Shown: positions 43,302 through 53,292 of the stretch, piece by piece | Position numbering within the stretch: the first letter of the stretch is position 1 | Layout: the number at the start of each line of letters is the position of its first letter | Assembly: GCA_947095535.1 (NCBI GenBank) | Contig: OX352773.1 | Coordinates: forward strand, 126,139,911 to 126,203,910 | Length of the DNA: 64,000 bases | Source: Poecilobothrus nobilitatus | Lineage: Eukaryota > Arthropoda > Insecta > Diptera > Dolichopodidae | Reading direction: 5' to 3' | Position numbers and translations under genes: made by a program | The notes under the pieces: generated by a model | Database searches by the model: none | What the model was told of the DNA's origin: nothing | Seen by the model: only the letters and a program-made list of their open reading frames with translations

Positions 43302-43725
43302 ATGAATTCTTTAAAAATAACTAGTGTTTTAAAATGTAACAAATTTACAAACAAATATTTTAAGGGAGTTTTTGCTTTAGACAAAATTCTAAAAATAATA
43401 GAAAAACCTACTTTTTTAATTGTAAACACTGACTAGATAAAAGATCTGGGAATACATTGGTTTGTCCTTTATATTCCAAAGCATGGTTGCAAAATTTTGA
43501 TTTGTATGGTGGAGTTCCAGATAAACCGGAAATTTTGAAATATTTAAAAAATCAGTGTGTAATTTTTAATAATTGTGATACAGGATGTCCTTTCGAATGT
43601 ATGTGGACAACGCAATAGTTTCCGGCTGGTATAGATGTTTTGGTTTAAGTTTTTTTGAATTTGAATTTGACAATCTGATTATTAATATGTTTTACAACTT
43701 ATTTGGAAATTTAAATTTTGCATAA
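43302..43725 (+). pseudogene. Adenain-like cysteine protease, lineage II (copy 1)
   Basis: ATG 43302: MNSLKITSVLKCNKFTNKYF, KGVFALDKI, FLIVNTD then TAG, and GIHWFVLYIPKHG carrying the catalytic His. The next frame has WYFDLYGGVPD-like FDLYGGVPDKPE (acidic residue region) and a third frame has SNVCGQ, the nucleophilic Cys site, followed by LIINMFYNLFGNLNFA* at 43725. All three catalytic regions can thus be seen, in different frames. Adenain-type proteases mature Polinton/adenovirus virions. This copy is longer and of a different lineage from the truncated fragments at 6469, 10890 and 13551. Confidence 0.75.
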
Positions 43726-43808
43726 TCTTGTGTACCTATGCAATACAATTAATATTAAAAAGCTTTAGTTAAAATGTAGTAATTTAAGAATAAGGTTCGA
43801 ACATAAAT

Positions 43809-44282
43809 TTGATGTTGAGTTATACATATTTTCTCAACAAAAATCATTCAATAAAAGTTCTTGTTGGTTTTGATACAGAATATCTTGTAGCTAATTGCAT
43901 TTTTCATCGTATTGGAAAAAACCCAGCTATTTTAAAATATCGTGATTGGTGTAAATTCTATCAGCAATTTTATGAAAGGTACTCGAAACAATTAATAAAG
44001 AATACAAAATTATGTTTACAATATGGATTAAGAATTGTTATTGGCCGATGTCTTAGCATTCACAAAGAGGAAGGTGACACATTTTACAACTTAATTGATT
44101 TTCTTCAAGCTGTAATGATACACAATAAAAATGCTGAATCTAATGTACGGGAATATGTTATTAAATATATAAAAACGTGTCAAGAAAAACATGTTATGAA
44201 ATTGCACGAAGAAATATATGTACGTTATATTCCATTACAACGTTGTAGCGTTCAATGCTATTATTCTAGATTGTTTTTTTAA
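43809..44282 (+). CDS. Unknown conserved Polinton protein, 157 aa (copy 1)
   Basis: Intact frame (MMLSYTYFLNKNHSIKVLVG). The first 60 residues (VLVGFDTEYLVANCIF, ILKYRDWCKFYQQF) look like a small alpha/beta domain of a type I associate with Polinton accessory proteins; the rest (FYNLIDFLQAVMIHNKN, YVIKYIKTCQEKHVMKLHEE) is helical. Nine Cys residues but no regular zinc-binding spacing. No signal peptide or membrane segment. It is the last plus-strand gene of element C and one of the few with no lesion. No function assigned. Confidence 0.5.
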   Translation: MMLSYTYFLNKNHSIKVLVGFDTEYLVANCIFHRIGKNPAILKYRDWCKFYQQFYERYSKQLIKNTKLCLQYGLRIVIGRCLSIHKEEGDTFYNLIDFLQAVMIHNKNAESNVREYVIKYIKTCQEKHVMKLHEEIYVRYIPLQRCSVQCYYSRLFF

Positions 44283-44351
44283 AATACCTGTACTACTAGA
44301 AAATAAAATTTCTAATGTTTTAAACAAGAAGAACAATAAATGAAAAAATTT

Positions 44352-44571
44352 TTAATTTTTAAAAAGTTCTGCAAAATAGTCAGGATCCACTTCTGGATTA
44401 TTTATTTCCCTAATTTGTTGCTCCACTATATCTTCACCTAAGACTTGAAAAGTTGGTATAAATTTTTCAGTTTCGATTAATTCCTCCTTATCTACGGTGG
44501 ATGTATTTTCATCAACTTGGATCTCATTTTACATATTGACTATATGGAAATGTTGTTGAATCATCTGCCAT
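44352..44571 (-). pseudogene. Small acidic protein (copy 1)
   Basis: ATG 44571-44569 opens MADDSTTFPYSQYV, then a one-base shift, then EIQVDENTSTVDKEELIETE, KFIPTFQVLGEDIVEQQI and NNPEVDPDYFAELFKN*. Very acidic, about 75 residues, no recognised family. Single frameshift. Confidence 0.4.
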
Positions 44572-45031
44572 TTTTGTAAAATATCTTACCAAAATTGAAT
44601 TAAAAAAGATTTGCCAGTAAAATTGAACCGCGTTATATACTGTAGCACCCAGTCAAACTTCAAGTTTTCAGAGTATATAAATAAAGAAATGTAAAATTGG
44701 ATTTTTAAAACTAGTTAGATGGTGTATAAATCATGTCAAAATCTCAAATAGTAAAAGAAATACATATAGAGTTGTAAAGAAAAGAATGTTACAAGGTTGC
44801 AAGTAGAGATTTTTATTCCGGTTCAAAAATTAAATGTATGATGTAATTTTTCTTCGCTCTTTTGTGAAATACCTGTGTTTTTACGAAAAAAAATATTAAA
44901 TAAATCAATTTTGTAACTATTTAGGTACATATAAAGCTGAATCTGAAAAATAAAGCAACTTTTAAATTTTTTAAATTTTATATTTATTTATTAATAATAA
45001 AAACTTATAACTACAAACCAATTTACATCAT
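44572..45031. other. Intergenic stretch with a TATA-like box (copy 1)
   Basis: AGTATATAAATAAAG near 44668-44682 precedes a short plus frame MSKSQIVKEIHIEL at about 44734 that ends at TAA. The latter recalls the SKAQIVSEIHRP start of the integrase (52170-52200) but is too short to call. Otherwise nothing is seen. Confidence 0.35.
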
Positions 45032-45200
45032 TTATTGGTAATTTGCATATATTTTACCAAAAGACTCAGATATATCTACAATACTTAAATTTAAATTTTT
45101 ATCTTTATATACAAAATGTTCTTTTTCTTTTATTTCTTTAATAAAATCAGAATTCTCAAAAATATGAGTATATTTTTGAGGTACAATAATAGTTAATAGT
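45032..45200 (-). pseudogene. C-terminal fragment of an unknown element protein, cut by LINE
   Basis: Open minus frame IIVPQKYTHIFENSDFIKEI, then KEKEHFVYKDKNLNLSIVDI and SESFGKIYANYQ*. It is open up to the 3' end of the LINE at about 45195, so the insertion apparently interrupted the gene; the rest should lie beyond 50.8 kb but was not identified. Confidence 0.4.
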
Positions 45201-45643
45201 TAATAGTAACTTTATTGTGTCAATTTTTACTTTTACAATATTTTACAATATTTCATTTCTTAAAAACTAATTACAATTAAATTTACTAAGCTATGTATAT
45301 AGTTTGGCTTAGTGGTTCTTTTGAATTTTTTTTTTCTTCATTTCGTTCTTACGATACAATTGTTAAACTTTTACTTGTAATTTTAATAGTATTACAATTT
45401 TGTTATTTTTGCTTTAAAGAATTACTTGCACCCGGTATTTCTAATATATAATTATGCTTTAAGCTGACTAGATTATAAATAAAACAAAAAAAAAAAAAAA
45501 AAATAAAATAAAAAATACATATAAATCCAATTTGAACATTGATCTAAAGTAAATTCTTTCTTTAAATTTACCAATTTCCTTTGTTTTCTATATAATTAAA
45601 ATTCTTTTTTCTCTTTTTATTTATTTATCTCTTTTTTTTTCAA
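45201..45643 (-). other. LINE 3' untranslated region (copy 1)
   Basis: Non-coding between ORF2 stop and 3' end. It contains an A run of about 18 at 45486-45506 that differs by one base between the two tandem copies. Confidence 0.6.
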
Positions 45644-48634
45644 TTAACTTCTATGATTAAGTTTAGTATTCATATCATAACAATAAAATTCTGATAAATG
45701 TTTAATATTTATTGGTTCAAAAAATTTTTGTTGGTTTTGAACATTTAATATAACAAATGGTGATAAATAATAATGCTGATTAATAGTATCACTAATGTGA
45801 TCTTCATGTATATTTCTGATTAAAACATTAATATGATTTTCTGTTTTAGCAAGATATTTTTTAGTTAACAATGTCGCATAATATATTATAGGCTTAATGT
45901 TGGCTGCCTCATATATGAATCTGTTAGAATACCTTTTATTTACATTTTCAAAATATTTATTTGTACAATTTCGTAGTATTTTTCTTTCAAAAATTTGTAT
46001 TTTTTGCGCTAAGCTAGGTGATAATGTAAACCAAATTGGAAACCCATAACATAACACAGGCCTTATAATTTGTTTGTAAATTAAAAGTTTAGTTTTTCTT
46101 GATAAATCCCTATGTCTTAAAAGTGGTTTCAATTTGGATGTTGTATTAACAGCTTTTGTAAGAATTTTTTTAGCATGTTCATTAAATTTGAATAAATTAT
46201 TAAAATTAATACCTAAATACTTTAGGCTATTTTTTGGGGAAACTAAATGTGAATTTAATTCAAGTTTTATTCTTTTACTTTTAGCTACTACTTTTTTAGG
46301 GGCTTTACCGCTAGCGTTTCTAAAGCATATTAAAACTGATTTTTTTGAATTAATTCCAATTTTCCATTTATCATAGTATTTAACAATCTTTTCACTATGA
46401 CTTTCCACATACTTTAGAGCTAGATCTGGATTTTTGGAGTGAGCATAGATATTTGTATCATCAGCAAATAAGTTCGCTGTTGATTGCAATCTATTTCTTC
46501 TATCATATATTTCATGAGGAAAATCATGTAAGTATAAATTAAATAATTTCGGACCCAATACAGAGCCCTGTGGAACACCTGCCGATACAGATATTTTTTC
46601 TGACTCTTGACCATCAAAACAAACATATAATGTACGATCTGACATGAAACTTAAAAGTAGCCTTATTACTGTTGCTGGAAAACCCAAATTAATCAATTTG
46701 TAAATTAGTCCATTCTTCCATACAGAATCAAAGGCCTTTTCAATATCAATAGACAACATTACTGTAGAAAACTTTTTATTTAAATTTAAGGCTATATCAT
46801 TATGTAACTTTAGTAACGCATCTAAAGTCGAGTGTCCTGGTTTAAACCCAAATTGATAATCCGGAATAATATTATTATCATCACAAAATTGGTCTACCTG
46901 ATTACCTATAAATCTTTCAAATATTTTCCCCACATTTGAAAGCAATGAGATTGGTCTAAAATTAGTTGGTTCGTGTGATTTCTGATTTTTTAATATAGGA
47001 ATTAGTTTCGCTATTTTAAAATGTTTTGGAAAGTATCCGTTGTTTATACAATTATTTAAAATAATCTGTAAAAAGGATAACGCTTTGTTTGGAAGTTTTT
47101 TTAGTATATAATTTGAAATTCCATCTGGACCATGTGATTTTTTTAAGTTAATTTTTGAAATTATAAAATTAATATCTTCCAGTTTTAAAAACCTGGGAGA
47201 TCCCGGGTTATCTGATGGAATTAGATTTGAAAATTGTACAAAAGGTTGTAAACTATTTGTCTGTTCCATTGTCTGTTCTTTAATAAAATCATTAGTAACT
47301 TACCTAACCGATTCATTAATTTCTGTAATGTTACTGATGCTTTTATCCCTATAAAGCTCTTCATAAAAATTTTTAAAAACAGTAATCTTCTCTTGTTTTT
47401 CTATTATTTCTATTCCGTTGAATGATAGCTTTTTGTCCTCATCAGTATTTTTACCTATTATTCTATTTATTTCTTTAAATGCCTTAGGGCCAGGTTTTAT
47501 GTCACGAAGTTTTTTTTGAAATTGCTTATCAAAATGTTCCTTTAATTTTTCATCCAGAATTTTTCGAAGGCATTGGATTTTTGAATTTAGAGATTTATAT
47601 TCACTAGATATTCTATTTAAATATCCATGATATAAATTTTTTAAGTCTTTTTGCATTTTTCTTTTCACTTTTATCATATTTAATATATTTTGAGGAAGAT
47701 TGTTGTATCTTCTAATATTTGGGCAATATAAATGCGAATGATTTTCTACTCCATTATTTATTACATCTACGAACTTTTTTATGTAATTATCAATTTCTTC
47801 ATTCGAAAGGTTTTTTGTTTTTGAAATGTTTAAATTAGGCATGTAAAAAGCTTGCTCAATTTCACTCTTAAATTTAACCCAGTCCGTGTTTTTAAAGGAT
47901 CTAATTTTTTGAGGCTCATTTAATTTAAGTTTGTAATTTCTAATATCAATATCAAGCTTAACAACGAAATGGTCAGAAAATGAGGAAAATGTTTTACATT
48001 GATAATTTTTATTTATCTGATTTATTAGATTATCAGACACTAAAAACAAATCTAATATTGAACCACTTCCAGGAAAAGTTGTTTGAAATGGTGAAACTAT
48101 AATAAAAGAGTACTGGGTAGAATGATCTATCAACCATTTTTCTAGTAACACACCATTCCTATTTGTTAGTGTATCACCATATTTTATCATTCTTGCATTA
48201 AAATCTCCCCCAATTACAATAAAGTCAAAATTTTTTGCTAAATCATTAATCTTATTCATTGTATCATTCATAGTAATACAATCTCTTTGGGGTTTTATAT
48301 ATATTGAACCCACTAAAAATGATTTTTGTATATTATCATGTCCTAATACCTTTCCTTGTGCTAAAGTGATTGGAGTACGAAATTCTTTTGTATCAATTTG
48401 TGTCAAATCTATGTTATTTTTGAACAGTATAGCTGTTCCTTGATCGAAGTCATTTCTAATAATTTTATAATCATCAAAACAACACCTATTTCTTCCATTT
48501 AACCTAGTTTCAGTAACAAACGCAAAATGTGGGTTTTTATCTTTAAGTACGTCCAAAAGGAATGTTCTTCTACTAATGCTTTTTATTGAGCGAACATTAA
48601 CTGTAATTGCAGAAAAAACTTTATTTAAGTTCAT
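45644..48634 (-). pseudogene. LINE ORF2: endonuclease and reverse transcriptase, one in-frame stop (copy 1)
   Basis: ORF2 nicks target DNA and reverse-transcribes the LINE RNA. The N-terminal part (47300-48634) is an APE-type endonuclease: ITVNVRSI, FAFVTETRL, GGDFNARMIKYGD and FSSFSDHFVVKLDI. Then comes a single TAA at 47302-47300, with the frame resuming directly in phase (VTNDFIKEQT then MEQTNSL). The reverse transcriptase (45644-47269) has KSHGPDGISNYILKKL, NFRPISLLSNVGKIFER, DIEKAFDSVW, GVPQGSVLGPKLFNLY and the catalytic LFADDTNIYA. A Jockey/CR1-like C-terminus follows. About 996 codons. It overlaps ORF1 by 14 bases. The nonsense codon is shared by copy 2. Confidence 0.92.
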
Positions 48635-49976
48635 TATTTGTTATTTTTATTAAAAATTGTATATAAGCTCCCTGTTGCTCTTCCTTTGATTTTAAGTTTT
48701 TTATATATGACATAAACACATTTATCTCCTTCACTAAATTAGTAAGGCTCATACCAAATAAGTTATTTGACATTTCGAAAAATTCATTTAAGGGATTTGG
48801 ACGATCAACCCAATTACCCTTTGTTATTAAATTTTGATTTGATTTCGGAAGTCTAGGAAAAGAATTACCGTCCATTATATTAATTGAACTATAATTTGCT
48901 TCTTTTCGCTCTTTTACTTTTTTCCCATTATTTTTATGTCTTTGAAGATATTCTTTGTAATAGGGACATCCCCTATAATTCGCAGGGTGCTCCCCACCAC
49001 AATTTGTACATTTAGGTACGCCTTTTCCCTTTGTCATTGGGCATTTGTATGGTAAATGTTTTAATAAACACTTTACGCATCTGTATTCTCTACTACAATT
49101 ATTTGCCACATGGCCAAACTGTTGGCAACGCATACATTGAATTGGACTGAATGACATCAATCTCTCCCAATGTATTCTTTGGTATAATAGTACCTTAGTG
49201 TTTAGCAATTGCTCTATGTTTTGATTAGGTTCCATTTGGATTATAAACATTCCTAAATCTTTGTTATTTTTTTTAGAGTTAGGTGTTGGAAAATTTATTA
49301 ATTTTTAAAAATTTTATATCCGGAAATACTGACACTAATTCATTTTTGACGTCATTTTCGTCAAATGCTTTATTTAAACCTTTTAATAAGAGGTTAATAT
49401 TTTTAATTTCTTTTGGTGTAAAAGAATGTGCTTCAATTTTTATTTTTCTTAAGTATTCTAACAGTTCTGTATGAAGGCTACAAAAATTTTAGTTTTGTTT
49501 TTGTTTGAAGAATTTATTATTTTAACATTTTTTTCATTTATTGTAATTTTTGATTTAACAAATTCTAAAATTAATTTTAAATTTGCTTCATTAATTATTA
49601 TGGGAGGGCAAAAAGTTTTTTTTTCTACATTAATGTTCTTTTCTGTTGGTTTTTTAGAATTATCAACATTTTGTAAATGGCTATTAGTATCAAAATTATC
49701 ATTCTTATTTTGTAGCAATTGGAACTGATTTTGCGAAATCTCCAGTTAATTTTTTTTTAATTTTGTTTCTGGTACATTTTCCAACTTACTAATATCGTTA
49801 TGATACCTTTTTCTAGGCTGGATATACGTCCATTACTGTTCATTTTCTTTTTGATTGATGTCCATATTTGGTATTGAATTATTCTTATCATTAATATTTA
49901 CACTACCATTTTTCAAACTTAAAGTTTCTTTAAGCATTAATCTTTTCTTAAACTTAATACCACTCCTTCGTCCCAT
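48621..49976 (-). pseudogene. LINE ORF1: RNA-binding gag-like protein with zinc knuckles (copy 1)
   Basis: Begins MGRRSGIKFKKRLML at 49976, followed by a polar Asn/Lys-rich part (49458-49718) with KKTFCPPIIINEANLKLIL. Frames shift near 49800 and 49465, then NINLLIKGLNKAFDENDVKN and ELVSVFPDIKF suggest the RRM/PRE_C2HC-type domain. The open frame 48621-49250 carries three CCHC-like knuckles: CMRCQQFGHVANNC, CVKCLLKHLPYKC and CTNCGGEHPANYRGC. The last 14 bases (ATGAACTTAAATAA) hold both its stop and the ORF2 start. Frameshifts and stops in the N-terminal half inactivate it. Confidence 0.82.
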
Positions 49977-50988
49977 TAAGAGACTAAGAGGATACAATGA
50001 TTAAAAAAAAAAAAAAAAAATAATATTTTGAATTGTTTTTTTTTTTATGACTTTATTTTTGATTTGATATTAATAATGATAAGTAACAATTTGTTATCTT
50101 AATTTTGTTTTTGTTTTTATTTGTAATATTTTTTCTCTTTTTTGTTTATTTTGAACTTAAAACCGGTTTATTTTTGTTTATTTAAAATATAATTATGTAT
50201 TTGTTTTTTTTTCTTTTTGTTTTTTTTTTTCTGTACTATTATATGAAGGCATAACAAGCCTATTTTTTTTTTTTTTTTTTTTAATTTATTACAATTAAAA
50301 TTTGTAAGAGCACTTAAATTTGCTTCTTCTCTCCGTAAAGGTTCTAAATGAACTCCTTTTGAGGTACAAATATAATTAAATTGCGGTTCTCAAAAACCCA
50401 CTTAAGACCGTAAATGGTCTTAATTTGTTTGACATTGATTATGTGATATAGAGCATCTTGCTCCATATCTTTTGTTTTTAAGAAACTCTTTCTAGTTTCA
50501 ATATTTTTCTTATTAAAAGCTTCTTTGAAGCTTTTTTTAGCTGGTAGTTCTTCTTCTTGAAGAAGAATGATTTCTTCTTATTGTTGTTGTTGAAATTGTT
50601 GATGTTATGGTTGTTATTGTTGTTGATGATGATGATGATGATGTTGTTGTTGATGTGTCTGCGATTCTTATTGAGTTCTTATTCTTTTTAGTTTAATTGG
50701 GGACAACTCCTGCGTTGGCTTTATTTGTTGAGCGTAGGCGAAAATCTCTGCTGTGTTTTCCATTTTGCTTTCTTGTTGTATTATTTATATTGAGCTCTTT
50801 CTTTGAATTGGTATATCTTAAGAAAGATCCCACTTTATTTACACTAAATTTTTCTTCTAAATAAGTGTATTATCATTGTTTAGAAAGCAAAATCCTTAAG
50901 AAAACTGGTTAAAAACCAAAAGTTGTAAAATAAGTTGTTTAATAATGTAATAAATAATTGATTATAATAAAACTATAATTTTTTTGAA
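49977..50988 (-). other. LINE 5' region and flank (copy 1)
   Basis: T-rich (plus strand) with homopolymers near 50038, 50213 and 50262-50281, and a GAT/GTT microsatellite at 50580-50655. GC-richer GACAACTCCTGCGTTGGC and GTAGGCGAAAATCTCTGC (about 50702-50745) may mark the true LINE 5' end. No frame of interest. Confidence 0.5.
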
Positions 50989-51283
50989 ATAGCATTTTTT
51001 GCAACATTTTTGCATTTAACAGTGTTTTAAAGTTAAGAAAAATTCTTTACATAAATTCTAATTATACTTTTTTATGAAAGAATATTATTTTTTATTTACC
51101 TATTCCTAAACTACCTATTTATTTTTATTAGTAAATATTTTTCTATTTCTATCATAAATATTTTTCTATTTTTATTTTTTCAAATAGCATTTTTGCAACA
51201 TTGTTGCATTTAACAGTGTTCTAAAGTTAACAAAAAATTGTTTATATAAATTCTAATTATACTTTTTTATGAAAGAATATCAT
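50989..51283. repeat. ~200-bp tandem duplication next to the LINE 5' side
   Basis: GCAACA, then GCATTTAACAGTGTT, TAAATTCTAATTATACTTTT and TTATGAAAGAATAT occur at about 50999-51090 and again at about 51195-51280, with about 90 percent match. Both copies lie between the LINE and the integrase gene. Confidence 0.7.
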
Positions 51284-51289
51284 ATTTAC

Positions 51290-52204
51290 TTATCCATTGA
51301 TTATGAATATTATCAATGCCTAAATATTTCACATATACTTTATTGCCTTTTCGTTTTAAATTTTTTTCAATTAAATAAGTATTGGGGTCTTTGACACTAG
51401 TTAGTTCCTGTTTATAGAAGCCCCCATGAACTAATTCATTTTTATAATCTTTTAAATTATATGTAATCGGTTCTGTCTTGTTTTTGAAAGCTATTTTAAA
51501 AACTTCAGTTGAATAGTTAGGTTCATAACCTTTTTGAAAAGTACATTTAAACCTTGCAATTCTAACAAAATCACCAAAGTAAATTTTCCCTTATTAAATA
51601 TTTTAGGGTAATTGTAAATTGAACGAAGAATTTGTTTGTGATGTAACTTGGTTTGGTTTTAACTTAATTGTACTGTGTTTTGTGTTATTGTATTTTTCAA
51701 TTAGTTTTGGTAAAAGTTCTATCCATTTAAAATTTCCTTGTAAACTAAACTGTTTCCACATAATTGATTTTAATGTTCTGTTAAACCTTTCACAAACACT
51801 AGCCTTCATTTCTGAATAAGTATGATAATGATTTATTTATAGCTTTTCATCAAATTTTGGAATTTTTTGTTGAAAAATTCTTTTCCCTGGTTAGAATGAA
51901 TATTTTTTGGAGATTTCCCCTCCCTTTTAAAAATCTTTTCCATACTTTGAACTACGTCATCTGCTGCCTTTGATTTAACTTTTTCGACATATGCATATTT
52001 TGAAAATATATCGATAACAGTTAAAAGGAACTTGTATCCATTATTCACTTTTTGATAGGCCGACATATCTACAAGATCAATTTCCCTTGTATTATTTAAC
52101 TCTCCTTGAGATATTTTTCGTCTTTGAAATCCACGTCTAACTGGACGATGAATTTCAGATACTATTTGTGCTTTTGAAATTATTATTGAAAAGTTAAACT
52201 GCAA
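51290..52204 (-). pseudogene. Polinton-type integrase, lineage II (copy 1)
   Basis: Frame 1 (51833-52204): SEIHRPVRRGFQRRKI, REIDLVDMSAYQKVN with the first catalytic Asp, LLTVIDIFSKYAYVE, and IHSNQGKEFF where the usual TDxGxEF has Asn for the second Asp. After a frameshift near 51835: NHYHTYSEMKASVCERFNRT with the third catalytic residue Glu, and IELLPKLIEKYNNTKHSTIK (51603-51809). A further frame gives the C-terminal chromodomain-like part, IYFGDFVRIARFKCTFQKGY, GGFYKQEL and KRKGNKVYVKYLGID, to about 51290. About 300 residues, typical of Polinton integrases. The second Asp to Asn change would abolish catalysis even without the frameshifts. Confidence 0.85.
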
Positions 52205-52367
52205 CTGTGAATTTGAATAAAATCAGTGTATATAATATATATATATTATGTAAATAAATTTTCGACTATATTCTGAAAATTAAAAATGGTAACATTAAAA
52301 GATTTTTTTTTCAATACTGTAATTTAATAGTTTAAAATTAAAATTTACAATATATTAACAATAATTC
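52205..52367. other. AT-rich spacer between integrase and polymerase remnants
   Basis: Contains TATATAATATATATATATTATG (about 52229-52250), a TA run that could have served as a promoter for either neighbour. No coding content. Confidence 0.4.
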
Positions 52368-52631
52368 TTAAATTTTTTTATTTTTGAAGCCATAAGGAAC
52401 TGAAGTATAATCATTTGCAAAAACTCGTTTTCTGGAATTTATTCGATATGTTTTTCTTTCAGGAACAGTGTTGACTCTGTGATCGTATGTCGACGAATAC
52501 TAGGAAATGTTATATCTATTTGTTTTAACTTTTTAACTAATTGTTTTATACAGCCAACATTTATTTCTTGTGAAGCGTTATAATTTAAACGAATACCTTT
52601 AACTTTGCAAACAGTTTTTTCACATTTGGAG
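52368..52631 (-). pseudogene. DNA polymerase B C-terminal fragment, lineage II (copy 1)
   Basis: Minus frames read KTVCKVKGIRLNYNASQEIN, CIKQLVKK and ITFPSIRRHT, then after a frameshift VNTVPERKTYRINSRKRVF and the end DYTSVPYGFKNKKI*. The 'VKGI.LNY..S..IN...' start and 'SVPYGF' end are those of the longer PolB type found with F54H12.2-like capsids. This differs from the YAWGHY end at 15480, so two polymerase types exist in the window. The gene is interrupted at 52632 by the poly(A) tail of a LINE; the rest of the polymerase is not present upstream. Confidence 0.68.
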
Positions 52632-53292
52632 TTTTTTTTTTTTTTTTTTACGACGGTTGGTGGAAAACTCGAAAGTCACCAAGAGGAACTGCACGTGCTT
52701 CCTCAGGGTAGTGTTGGACTTTAACCAACCAAAACCACCCCCCTTTTAAAACCAAACTTTAGGATGGAACCTTTAATACGAATGTATAGTTTGGTTTTGG
52801 GGATAGGGATTTGGGAAAATTGGAATTGGGAAATTTGGATTATGGGGGATAGGTAGGAAAATTTTGAGGGACACTTTGAAGAAAGATGTTGATGTTCTTC
52901 TTAAACTTAAGTAAATCGTACACATAAGAATTACCAACTTTAGTTCCACAGGCGGGACGTGCGCATGACAAACGAATTTCCATAAGTTGTATTTCGCCAT
53001 CTTGAAATCTCTACATGGTAGAGATGAGCTTCTGCTGCCCGCCTTGTTTCTCGCTGGAAAACTTTGAGCGGAGCCATTAACTGTTTTAATTCATTCGAGC
53101 AGGTGTTAATCCCTACGAGATATCTATAAAACAAGGTTAGTGACCCAACTGTGCGACGATGACTGATTGGAGTGAGCATTGAAGTTACACTGGGGTCGTT
53201 GATAAGACGAATAGCTCTGTTTTGCACATTATCTAGGTAACCCAGCGCTGTTTGAGGGCCTGCAGCCCAAATGTGTGCATTATACTCCATTT
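52632..53292 (-). mobile_element. 5'-truncated LINE 3' fragment (different family), at the duplication junction
   Basis: On minus it starts at 53292, reads the reverse transcriptase C-terminus (KMEYNAHIWAAGPQTALGYL, VQNRAIRLIND, ISHRRTVGSLTLFYRYL, WRNTTYGNSFVMRTSRLWN), a short 3' UTR, and a poly(A) tail seen as 18 T at 52632-52649. The coding part resembles CR1/Jockey-like LINEs but is distinct from the 45-51 kb element and clearly higher in GC. It is inserted in the polymerase fragment. Its 5' break is exactly where tandem copy 2 begins. Confidence 0.85.

Larger units (their letters stand above)
45195..50780 (-). mobile_element. Jockey-clade LINE, near full length (copy 1)
   Basis: Contains in order on minus a 5' region (about 49977-50780), ORF1 with zinc knuckles (48621-49976), ORF2 with endonuclease and reverse transcriptase (45644-48634), a 3' UTR and AATAAA (45216-45211) just before the 3' end. 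Instead of poly(A), the end carries about three copies of the heptamer CTATTAA. The 5' boundary is approximate. It is inserted in Polinton element C. Confidence 0.8.
42018..53292. repeat. 11,275-bp direct tandem repeat, copy 1
   Basis: Identity with copy 2 begins at TGGAAATTATCACTATAG (42018, equal to 53293) and continues with a constant offset of 11,275, then 11,276 after a one-base difference in an A run near 45490. Copy 1 ends where the truncated LINE meets copy 2. Confidence 0.95.

Noticed and set aside
50580..50655. Coding poly-Asp/Asn or regulatory repeat
   Set aside because: A simple GAT/GTT microsatellite within the LINE 5' region.
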